Program-made: the position numbers and the translations under genes
In this document: in pieces, positions 1 to 6,681 of the stretch
Numbering within the stretch: the first letter of the stretch is position 1
Layout of the letters: each line of letters opens with the position of its first letter
Origin: CAZGTQ01 sp964528575
Lineage (GTDB): Bacteria; Planctomycetota; UBA1135; GCA-002686595
Assembly: GCA_964528575.1 (NCBI GenBank)
Contig: CAZGTQ010000031.1
Span: 1 to 9,047, forward strand
Direction of reading: 5' to 3'
DNA length: 9,047 nt
Notes under the pieces: model-generated
The model's database searches: none
Seen by the model: the letters and a program-made list of their open reading frames with translations, nothing else
Told to the model about the DNA's origin: nothing

Positions 1-1283
1 AGCGCGCGCTCGATCTCGATCGAGTTCGACGCGGGCTGGAGCGGCGCCGCCCAACGCTTCGCTCCATAGAACTCGACGATGCCGACCTTGTCGTGCGGCA
101 ACAGACGCCGGATCGCGAGCCGCGCGACCTCCTTCGCGAGCTGCACCCGGTTGCCGCCCATCGAGCCCGACGTGTCGATGATCACGACGAGCGCCGTCGA
201 CGGGTCGCGCTTCTCCTCCTTCTGCAACGCCTCCGTCGGCAACACCGACGCGAGCGGCGTCTCGTGCCAGCCGCCGGGTCCGAACGCGCCCTCGCCGCCG
301 CTCGCGAAGAGCCCGACGCCGCGCTCCGCGACCGCGCGCACGAGCTCCTCCTGCACGGCCGCCGGCACCGAGTCCGCCGGCGCGTCGTCGAGCACGACGA
401 GCTCGTGGTCGGCGAGCGCGCCGCGCACGTCGCCATCCGAAGGCGACCACGGCTCGATGCGAAAGCCCGCGCCGACCAGCTCGCCCAGCCGCTCTGCGCC
501 GCCCTCGACGCGGCCGCCGATCCAGAGCGCGCGCAGCGGGTCGTGCACCGCGAGCGTCGTCGCGAGCGCGTCGTCGTCCGCGCGCTCGTCCGCGCCCGAG
601 CGCGTCACGACGAGCGCGTCGACCGCCAGGAAGCCCGCCGCCGCCGGTTCGAGCTCGAGCACCGCGCGCGCGCGGCCGTCGAGCCGCACGCCCTCGACGC
701 GATCGAGCTCGCCGTCCGGCCCGCGCAGCACGACGTCGACGATCGCGCGCGGCCCGACGACGTCGACCGCGACGCGGCCCGACGCGCCGACGCGCAACAC
801 GTCGAGCGGCACGACGCGCACCGGGCGCACCGACTCCGGAGCGTCGAGCGCGACCGCGTGCACCGGCACGCCGCGCTCGGCGAACGCCTGCGCCGCCGCG
901 CCCCACGCGCGGTCGGTCGCGAGTCCGTCCGAAACGACCGTCACCGCGCCGCGCGCGTCCGCCGGCAAAGCGCGGTGCGCCGCGAACAGCGCGTCGGAGA
1001 GCGTGACCGCGCTCGTCACGTCGATGCGCGCCGCGCCGTGCTCGTCCGCCAAGCGCTCCGCGAGCTCGCTCGCCCGCTCGTCCTGCGCCGCGTCGAGGAC
1101 GACGACGTGCCGCTCCTCGCCCCCGCCGACGACGCCGATCGGCCGCGCGAGCGCGAGCACGACGAACGCGAGCGCCGCCGAGCGCAACGCCGCATGCCGC
1201 AGGTCGTCCGCGCGCCGCGGCAGGAACCACACGGCGGGCACGGCGAACAAGAGCAACAGGAAGAGCGGCTCTTGGAACTGCAT
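1..1283 (-). CDS. Membrane VWA protein with GATase1-like domain (partial, C-terminus off window)
   Basis: The ATG at 1283 overlaps the previous TGA (TGATG) and has a strong GGAGGAG just upstream. 427 residues are visible and the frame is still open at position 1, so the C-terminus lies outside. Order: membrane helix at about 5-21, a second at about 36-53; a VWA-like fold at about 56-150 whose metal motif is lost (VVVLDAAQD at 60-68); a beta-rich linker at about 155-245; a glutamine-amidotransferase-class-I-like domain at about 250-349 with LRALWIGG and FASGGEGAFGPGGWHETPLA; then a second VWA domain with a canonical DTSGSM (370-375) and VQLAKEVARLAI. No cysteine occurs in the visible part, so the amidotransferase-like domain cannot use the usual Cys nucleophile and is presumably structural. 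This architecture is well known next to BatA-like genes. Position at the end of the visible cluster suggests a membrane partner of MoxR/DUF58 (inference). Confidence 0.88.
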   Translation of the reverse strand, partial: MQFQEPLFLLLLFAVPAVWFLPRRADDLRHAALRSAALAFVVLALARPIGVVGGGEERHVVVLDAAQDERASELAERLADEHGAARIDVTSAVTLSDALFAAHRALPADARGAVTVVSDGLATDRAWGAAAQAFAERGVPVHAVALDAPESVRPVRVVPLDVLRVGASGRVAVDVVGPRAIVDVVLRGPDGELDRVEGVRLDGRARAVLELEPAAAGFLAVDALVVTRSGADERADDDALATTLAVHDPLRALWIGGRVEGGAERLGELVGAGFRIEPWSPSDGDVRGALADHELVVLDDAPADSVPAAVQEELVRAVAERGVGLFASGGEGAFGPGGWHETPLASVLPTEALQKEEKRDPSTALVVIIDTSGSMGGNRVQLAKEVARLAIRRLLPHDKVGIVEFYGAKRWAAPLQPASNSIEIERA

Positions 1284-1540
1284 CACTCCTCCGACCGCGC
1301 CTCCCGGCCCAGGTCGTGCACTTCCCGCGCCTTCGCGACGCGCTTCGCCAACGTCTCCTGCTGCACGCGCGTGCGCCACGGCGCCTCGTAGTGCTGCACG
1401 ACGTACGCGACGAACGTCGGCCAGAGCAGGATCATCGCGACGAACCAACCCCAACGCCGCGTGCGCGCGGCGTGGACGAGCGACGTCGCCCAGAGCCAGA
1501 CCAGGAGCCCGATCAGCGCGAAGCGGATCAGCACGCCCAC
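1283..1540 (-). CDS. Small two-helix membrane protein, unknown function
   Basis: 85 residues. The start is a GTG (1540-1538) that shares one base with the TAG of the BatA-like gene, with GGGGAG 9 bases upstream; a second in-frame GTG six bases later is badly spaced. Two membrane helices, at about 3-24 (VLIRFALIGLLVWLWATSLV) and 30-49 (WGWFVAMILLWPTFVAYVVQ), are joined by a short basic turn (HAARTRR). They are followed by a charged helical tail of about 35 residues rich in Arg, Lys and Glu. The helix pair with a Trp and a central Pro is reminiscent of the small PLDc_N-type membrane module, but that resemblance is weak. The reading frame ends TGA overlapping the ATG of the next gene. Coding is supported by exact fit between both neighbours and by its membrane-like composition. 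Possibly an accessory or assembly subunit of the adjacent VWA proteins (inference). Confidence 0.8.
   Translation of the reverse strand: MGVLIRFALIGLLVWLWATSLVHAARTRRWGWFVAMILLWPTFVAYVVQHYEAPWRTRVQQETLAKRVAKAREVHDLGREARSEE
1286..1292 (-). promoter_or_regulatory. Strong ribosome binding site of the VWA/GATase-like gene
   Basis: GGAGGAG, the best Shine-Dalgarno match in the window, ends two bases before the ATG at 1283 (four from its GGAGG core). It also encodes the final residues of the upstream small protein, so the last gene may be initiated partly independently of coupling. Confidence 0.65.
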
Positions 1541-3252
1541 TACGGCATTCTCCCCGTCCGCACGAGCACCCACTCGAGCGCGAGCAGCGCGAGCACGACG
1601 AGCAGGATCCACGTCACGACGTCGGGCCCCCGCGCCGCACCCGCGAGCTCGCCGGCCGCGAGCGCGTCCGCGCCGCCGAGCGTCGTGCGCGCATCGACGA
1701 GCGACGCGACGAGCGCGCTCCCGCCCGGCGCGACGTACGTCCCCGCGCGCGGCGGCACGAAGCGCGCGCCGACCGGGTCGAGCGTCGCGCCGTCCGCCGC
1801 CGCGTGCGCCTCGCTCGACGCCGCCGGCGCGCCCACCGCGACGTACGGCACGAGCGGATCGACGTCCGCGAGCCAGCGCACCGCCTGCGCGACGAGCAGC
1901 GGGAACGCCTGCGACTGCACGAAGTTGTAGCGCTCGCCGACGAGCTCGGCCCACACGCCGAGCGCGCGCACGCTCCCCGGCCGCGCGCCGACCGCGATCG
2001 TGCGCTGCACCTCGGTCGCGAGCGCGGTCGCGTCGATCCGATCGAGCCCGAGCCGCGCGAACGACTCGACGAGCGCCGCCTCGGATTCGCCCTCGTCGTG
2101 CGTGACGAGGAACGCCTCCTCCTGCTCGTCGGCCCCGACGAAATCGAGCGACGGCACGCCCGGCGCCGGCGGGTCTCCCGGCCCGCGCACGACGACGTCC
2201 GCTCCCGCGCGATCCGCGACGAGCTCCACCGCGGGATCGAGCCGCAGGAGCGCGCCGACGAGCCCGTCCGCGAGCGCAGCCGAGCACGCGACGCGGATCC
2301 GCGCGCGCGCGGGCAGCGCGAGCGCCGCCTCGTCGTCGAGCTCGAACGCGTCCGCCGCGACGCGCACGCGCAACGTCCCCCCCGACGCGAGCACGTCGCG
2401 CAAGACGACGCGCACGTGGCCGGGCGCGAGCACCGTGCGCTCGGCCGCGATCTGCAGCGGCTCGCCGTCGAGCGTCGCGCCGAGCTCCGCCGCCTCCGCG
2501 CCAGCGCCGCGCACCTCGGCGAGCACGTCGACGCGCGTCCACGCGCCCGAGCGCGGATCGCCGGCGCCGAGCGCCGTGATTCCCCGGTTCGGCGCCGCGC
2601 CGTCGCGGTCGCCGTCTGCGTCGACTTGCGCGCGCGCGACCGAGACGTGCGCCGGCAGCTCGTCGAGCACCTCCGCGCGCACCGGCGCGCCGCCGAACAC
2701 GCGCACCGAGAGCGGCCGCTCGCCCGGCCGCACCGCGAGCCGCAGGAGCTCCGCCTCGACGCGCGCGGGGCAAGTCTCGGCCGCGACGGTCGCGAGCCGC
2801 GCCGCGAGCAGCGCGGGCTCCTCGCCCGGCAGCAAGAGCGCGCGCGTCGTCGCGCCGCACGCGAGGACGGTCGTCGCGGCGCGCGGCAGCCGCTCGACCT
2901 CGCCCGTGAGCGCTTCGGCCGCGCGCGCGAGCCGCTCGCCGCGCGCCATGCCGGCCGACGCGTCGAGCACGAGCACCCAGTCGCGTTCGCCCGCGTCCGT
3001 CGAGCGCGGCCCGGCGACCGCGAGCCAGATCAGCCCTGCGATCGCGAGCACGAGCAAGTACGCGAACGGATGGCGGAAGCGCTGCACGAAGACGCGCGCG
3101 CGCGCGTCGGCGACCGCTTCCTTCCAGAACAGCGTCGTGACGACCGGCACCTCGCGGTGGCGCACCCGCAGCCGCTGCAGCGCGAACAGCGCGGCGGCGA
3201 GCGCGGCGAGGCCGAGCGCGAAGAGCGCGGGCGCGACGACGTCGAACGTCAC
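1540..3252 (-). CDS. BatA-like membrane VWA protein with degenerate metal site
   Basis: 570 residues from a GTG start (3252-3250), overlapping the DUF58 stop as GTGA and preceded by GGGGAG with an 8-base spacer. The N-terminus is the BatA-type double-membrane unit: helix at about 5-26, a basic loop containing VPVVTTLFWKEA, and a second helix at about 62-80. A VWA-like domain follows (DWVLVLDASAGMARG, 91-105). The metal motif reads DASAG instead of DxSxS. A long beta-rich region (about 235-315) has the pattern of a CARDB-like module: TRVDVLAEVRGAG, LDGEPLQI, then FELDDEAALALP. A conserved-looking stretch near 448-462 reads QAFPLLVAQAVRWLA. A C-terminal helix (545-564) returns to the membrane, so the large middle probably lies outside the cytoplasm. 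Stop is TAG at 1542-1540. Family assignment is firm; the role in the complex is inferred. Confidence 0.9.
   Translation of the reverse strand: MTFDVVAPALFALGLAALAAALFALQRLRVRHREVPVVTTLFWKEAVADARARVFVQRFRHPFAYLLVLAIAGLIWLAVAGPRSTDAGERDWVLVLDASAGMARGERLARAAEALTGEVERLPRAATTVLACGATTRALLLPGEEPALLAARLATVAAETCPARVEAELLRLAVRPGERPLSVRVFGGAPVRAEVLDELPAHVSVARAQVDADGDRDGAAPNRGITALGAGDPRSGAWTRVDVLAEVRGAGAEAAELGATLDGEPLQIAAERTVLAPGHVRVVLRDVLASGGTLRVRVAADAFELDDEAALALPARARIRVACSAALADGLVGALLRLDPAVELVADRAGADVVVRGPGDPPAPGVPSLDFVGADEQEEAFLVTHDEGESEAALVESFARLGLDRIDATALATEVQRTIAVGARPGSVRALGVWAELVGERYNFVQSQAFPLLVAQAVRWLADVDPLVPYVAVGAPAASSEAHAAADGATLDPVGARFVPPRAGTYVAPGGSALVASLVDARTTLGGADALAAGELAGAARGPDVVTWILLVVLALLALEWVLVRTGRMP
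1550..1555 (-). promoter_or_regulatory. Ribosome binding site of the 85-residue membrane protein
   Basis: GGGGAG nine bases before the GTG at 1540, inside the end of the BatA-like gene. It supports the first GTG rather than the in-frame GTG at 1534. Confidence 0.6.
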
Positions 3253-4145
3253 GTCACGTACTCCCCGTGGCGCTCGAAGACGGCGGCGAGCTGCGGGAGG
3301 ATCTCGCGGTCGACGTCGAGGCGCAGCAGCCCCGCGCCGCGCGTGCGCGCGAACGTCGCGAGCGCGCCGTCGTACCGGTCGTACGCGTCCCGATAGCGCG
3401 CGAGCACCTCGCGCGTCACCGACACGTCCTCGCTCGCGCCGCTCTCGCAGTCGACGAGCCGCAGGTCGCCCGACAACGCGGGCTCGCGATCGGTCGCGCG
3501 CACGAGCTGCACGAGCAGGAGCCGGTGGCGCACGCGCTTGAGCGCGTCGGTCACCGCGTCGACGCCCGCGGAATCGAAGAAGTCGGACACGACGACGACG
3601 AGCCCCGCGCGCAGGCGCTGGCTCGCGAAGCGCCGCAGCGAGCGCGCGAGATCGGTCGAGCGGCCCGGCTCGATCGACGCCAGGCGCGCGGCGATCGAGA
3701 GCAGCCGGCCCTTGCCCGCCTGCGGGCGCACGAGCACCGAGAGGTCGTCGGAGAACTGGAACACGCCGACGCTGTCGTGCTGGCCGAGGCTGATCGCGGC
3801 GAGCGCGAGCGCGGTGCGCAGCCCGGCGCGCGCGCGCGGGGGCGTCTCGTGGAACATGCTCGCCGACACGTCGACGAGCAGGTACACCGGCAGGTCCTCG
3901 AGCTCCTCGTACAGACGCAGGAAGACCCTGCGCAGGCGCCCGTAGATGTTCCAGTCGACGGCGCGCAGGTCGTCGCCGGGCGTGTACGCGCGGAAGTCGC
4001 GGAACTCGATGCCGTGGCCGAGGTCGCGCGAGCGCTGCTCGGCGTGCCGGCCGCCGCGCGGGACGCGGCGCGCGACGATGCGCAGCCGCTGCACCGACTC
4101 GAGGAATTCCGGGTCGAAGAGCTCGTCGGTGCGGAACCGGCTCAT
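3249..4145 (-). CDS. DUF58 domain protein (VWA-like, soluble form)
   Basis: 298 residues without a membrane segment. The DUF58 signature is intact at residues 45-70: GIEFRDFRAYTPGDDLRAVD followed by WNIYGR. After it comes a VWA-like fold with a metal-site motif DVSASM (92-97), a Thr at 164 (RSTDL) and an Asp at 188 (VVVVSDFFD), which fit the other MIDAS positions. The beginning MSRFRTDELFDPEFLESVQRLRIVARR is typical for short cytoplasmic DUF58 proteins encoded next to MoxR. The ATG overlaps the moxR stop (ATGA) with little Shine-Dalgarno. The ending carries the GGGGAG that serves the next gene. Role: probable MoxR partner that links the ATPase to membrane VWA proteins (inference from family context); no biochemical activity is established for the domain. 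Confidence 0.93.
   Translation of the reverse strand: MSRFRTDELFDPEFLESVQRLRIVARRVPRGGRHAEQRSRDLGHGIEFRDFRAYTPGDDLRAVDWNIYGRLRRVFLRLYEELEDLPVYLLVDVSASMFHETPPRARAGLRTALALAAISLGQHDSVGVFQFSDDLSVLVRPQAGKGRLLSIAARLASIEPGRSTDLARSLRRFASQRLRAGLVVVVSDFFDSAGVDAVTDALKRVRHRLLLVQLVRATDREPALSGDLRLVDCESGASEDVSVTREVLARYRDAYDRYDGALATFARTRGAGLLRLDVDREILPQLAAVFERHGEYVT
3261..3266 (-). promoter_or_regulatory. Ribosome binding site of the BatA-like gene
   Basis: GGGGAG within the final codons of the DUF58 gene, eight bases before the GTG at 3252. It favours that GTG over the GTG five bases upstream (3257-3255), which is in another frame. Confidence 0.65.
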
Positions 4146-5158
4146 CGCTCGCTCGGCGGCGCGACCCGCTCGAGCACCGTCTGGACGATGCGATCGGACG
4201 TGACGCCGTCGGCCTGACCCTGGAAGTTGGTCATCACGCGGTGGCGCAGGGCGCCGAGCGCGACGTCGCGCACGTCGGCGCCGCTGACCGAGTAGCGACC
4301 GGCGAGCAGCGCGCGCACCTTCGCCGCGAGCAGGAGCGCCTGCGCGCCGCGCGGGCTCGCTCCGAGCGCGACGGTCTCGTTCACGAGCTCGGGCGCGTGC
4401 TCGCTCTTCGGCTGCGTCGCGATCACGAGGCGCACCGCGTACGTCTGCACGTGCTCGGGCACCGGCACGGCGCGCACGGTCTGGCGCAGGCGCACGACGT
4501 CGGCGCCCTTCGCGACGGCTCGGATCGCGACGTCCTCTTCGCCGGTCGTGCGCTCGAGGATCGCCGCGTAGTCCGACTCCTTCGGGTACCCGACGACGAG
4601 CTTGAGCAGGAAACGGTCGAGCTGCGCCTCGGGCAGCGGATACGTGCCCTCCTGCTCGATCGGGTTCTGCGTCGCCATGACGCAGAACGGCTCCTTCAAG
4701 TGGATCGTCTTCTTGCCGACCGTGATCTGCCGCTCCTGCATCGCCTCGAGCAGCGCGGACTGCGTCTTGGGCGTCGCGCGGTTGATCTCGTCGGCGAGCA
4801 CGAGGTTCGCGACGAGCGGCCCTTCGCGGAAGCGCAGCTCCTGGCCCTTGTCGGAGTCGACGAGCACGCTCGTGCCCTGGATGTCCGCCGGCATCATGTC
4901 CGGCGTGAACTGGATGCGCGAGAACTTGAGCGACAGCGCGTCGCCGAGCGAGCGCACGAGCATCGTCTTGCCGATGCCGGGCACGCCCTCGAGCAGCACG
5001 TGGCCGCCGGCGAAGAGCGCGGTGAGCACGCCCTCGAGCACGTGCGCCTGCCCGACGATCATGCGCGCGACCTCGTCGTGGATCGCCTGGTAGGTCTCGC
5101 GGAACTCGGCGGCCGCCTTCTGCGCGGCCTCGGCGTTGCCCGAAGCGGACACGGTCAT
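4142..5158 (-). CDS. moxR: MoxR-family AAA+ ATPase
   Basis: 338 residues, the usual length for MoxR. Visible motifs: Walker A GVPGIGKT (58-65), Walker B LVLADE (119-124) followed by INRATPKTQSALLEAMQE, sensor 1 ATQNP (162-166), arginine-finger segment LDRF (180-183), sensor 2 SPRG (268-271), then the helical lid ending in TSDRIVQTVLERV. All catalytic residues appear intact, so it should hydrolyse ATP as a cytoplasmic hexamer. Members of this family act as chaperone-like ATPases that remodel or activate VWA-domain partners. The immediate downstream DUF58 and VWA genes are the likely clients. The ATG at 5158 overlaps the previous TGA (ATGA) and the Shine-Dalgarno is weak (GAGAG), so translation probably depends on coupling. 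The frame stays open far upstream, but MoxR homology begins only a few residues after this ATG. Confidence 0.96.
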   Translation of the reverse strand: MTVSASGNAEAAQKAAAEFRETYQAIHDEVARMIVGQAHVLEGVLTALFAGGHVLLEGVPGIGKTMLVRSLGDALSLKFSRIQFTPDMMPADIQGTSVLVDSDKGQELRFREGPLVANLVLADEINRATPKTQSALLEAMQERQITVGKKTIHLKEPFCVMATQNPIEQEGTYPLPEAQLDRFLLKLVVGYPKESDYAAILERTTGEEDVAIRAVAKGADVVRLRQTVRAVPVPEHVQTYAVRLVIATQPKSEHAPELVNETVALGASPRGAQALLLAAKVRALLAGRYSVSGADVRDVALGALRHRVMTNFQGQADGVTSDRIVQTVLERVAPPSER

Positions 5159-6681
5159 GACTGCTCTCTCGCGATCGTTTCCGAAGTGCCTCGACGGAGC
5201 TCGAGGAAATAGCTCTGGACGAGCGCGCGCATCCACGGCGCGAGCTCGGGCCTCGTCAGCGTGCCCGCCGGCGTCGTGCGCGGCGCGCGCTCCTGCGCGA
5301 CCTCCGCGTGCGCCTCCTCCGGCTCGGGCTCGATCCGCTCCTGGGTCACCTTCGTGCGGCCCGCGTTCGGCTGGCCCTTGATGCGGTCGGGGATCGGAAC
5401 GCCGAGCACGAGCGAAGCGACGCCACGCGACTTCTTCTGCTCGCTCGGTCCGCCGCGCCCGTTCCCGTCGGGACTCTTCGCGTTGCCGAAGCCGATGCGC
5501 AGGTCGCGGCTCACCGGCGGCTTGCGGTCGCGCAGGTTCGGCTGGATGCCGCCGCGGCTCTCCTGCTCCTCGTCCTCGTCGTCGACCTCGTCGTCGTCCT
5601 CGAGGTCGTCGTCGTCGGGCGTCGTGACCTGATCCTTGCTGACCCAGTCGGTCGCGACCGGGTTGCGGTTGGAGCCGCGCGAGGAGCCGCGCCCCGCGGT
5701 CGCGCCCGACTCCTCCTCGTCGACTTGCTTGCGCTCGACGTCGTCCGGCGCGGGCGACGGGGGCCGCGGCGCAGGCTCGCGCTCGCCGGCCTTCTCCGCC
5801 GCCGCCTTCGACGCCTGGTTCTGCTTGGACGGCGTCCCGCGCGACTCGCTGCGGCCGCTCGACGAGCGCGCCTCGGACGAGCGCCCGGCCGCGGTGCGCC
5901 CGCGCGCCTCCTTCGCCTGACTCGTCGCGTCCACTGCGGCGTCGCGCGACTCCGAGCGCGCCTCGCTCGAGCGCGGCGGCGCCTCCGCGCGGCGCTCGAA
6001 GAGCTCGACGTCGCGCGGCGCGGGCGCCTCGGCGTCGCCCGAGCGCTCGGCGGCGTCGAGCGCGGCGAGCTCCGCCCGCGGCTCTCCCGCGGGCTCGGCC
6101 GCGAGGTCCGGCGCCGCGGGCGCGAGCGAGCCGGTCCACGCGGCGAGCGCGAACGCGAGGTAGGCGCCGATCGCGAAGAGCTGCGCGCGCGTTCCCAGGT
6201 GCACCGGCCGCGCCGGGAGCCGGATCGGCAGCGCGCGCGCCCGCTCGGCCCACGCGGCGCCGTCGGCGAGCGCGGCCTCCTCGAAGTCGCTCGTGCGCGC
6301 GCGCAGCGCCAGCTCGTCTGCGGTCAGGAGCCGGTCGACGCAGCCGAGGTGCTCGTCGACCGCGCGCAGCGCCGCGCGCCGGCCGAAGGGGCGCGCCGCG
6401 GCCCACAGCGCCCAGCCGAGCGCGGCGGCCGCCGGGACGAGCAGCGTCGCGAGCGCGAGCCCGGCGAGCGAGACGTGCGCCGGCGCGAGCCCGGCGGCGT
6501 TGCGCACGACCTGCCACGCGGCGATCGCGAGGGGCGTCGCGAGAACGAGCGGGGCGCCGCGGTCGACCGCGCGCGCGAGCGCGTCCTGGAACGCGGCGCG
6601 GCGCAACGCGCCCAGGCCGCGCTGCGCGAGCTCGTCCAGCTCGCGGCGCAGCTCCTCTCGGTCGACGGGTGCAGTGCTCAA
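5155..6681 (-). CDS. Three-TM membrane protein with long disordered acidic region, unknown function
   Basis: 508 residues starting at a TTG (6681-6679) that overlaps the preceding TGA as TTGA. GAGG lies 7 bases upstream and no better start exists nearby. The N-terminus (1-40) is a charged helix. Membrane segments are at about 43-59, 71-95 and 166-183, with a roughly 70-residue helical loop between the second and third. Residues 190-470 are low-complexity and probably disordered, rich in Ser, Arg, Glu, Ala and Pro, with a nearly pure Asp/Glu run at 355-374. Short patches look conserved rather than random: SRDLRIGFGNAKSPDGNG (391-408), ASLVLGVPIPDRIKGQPNAG (422-441) with KVTQERIEP after it, and a final helix PWMRALVQSYFLELR (482-496). 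I do not recognise a named family. Its position directly ahead of moxR, with an ATGA overlap, suggests a partner of the MoxR/VWA proteins (inference). Confidence 0.7.
   Translation of the reverse strand: MSTAPVDREELRRELDELAQRGLGALRRAAFQDALARAVDRGAPLVLATPLAIAAWQVVRNAAGLAPAHVSLAGLALATLLVPAAAALGWALWAAARPFGRRAALRAVDEHLGCVDRLLTADELALRARTSDFEEAALADGAAWAERARALPIRLPARPVHLGTRAQLFAIGAYLAFALAAWTGSLAPAAPDLAAEPAGEPRAELAALDAAERSGDAEAPAPRDVELFERRAEAPPRSSEARSESRDAAVDATSQAKEARGRTAAGRSSEARSSSGRSESRGTPSKQNQASKAAAEKAGEREPAPRPPSPAPDDVERKQVDEEESGATAGRGSSRGSNRNPVATDWVSKDQVTTPDDDDLEDDDEVDDEDEEQESRGGIQPNLRDRKPPVSRDLRIGFGNAKSPDGNGRGGPSEQKKSRGVASLVLGVPIPDRIKGQPNAGRTKVTQERIEPEPEEAHAEVAQERAPRTTPAGTLTRPELAPWMRALVQSYFLELRRGTSETIAREQS
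5560..5619 (-). repeat. Asp/Glu codon tract (GAC/GAG trinucleotide-like repeat)
   Basis: Sixty bases made almost only of GAC, GAG and GAA codons, encoding residues 355-374 of the three-TM protein (mainly D and E, broken by one L and one V). It reads as an imperfect triplet repeat and could vary in length between strains by slippage. Confidence 0.7.

Noticed and set aside
1283..2860. A 525-codon minus-strand frame ending with the small membrane protein
   Set aside because: Only the last 85 residues look like a protein; the rest is the Arg/Ala-rich shadow of the BatA-like gene.
79..3396. A 1105-codon open frame on the plus strand, opposite the VWA genes
   Set aside because: Its translation is Arg/Ser/Ala low-complexity without any domain, and it lies opposite well-recognised genes. 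Long antisense frames are expected where GC-rich third positions exclude stop codons.
4142..6517. A 791-codon minus-strand frame that would extend MoxR by over 450 residues
   Set aside because: The extension is an Arg/Ala-rich shadow of the overlapping three-TM gene. MoxR homology starts right after the ATG at 5158.
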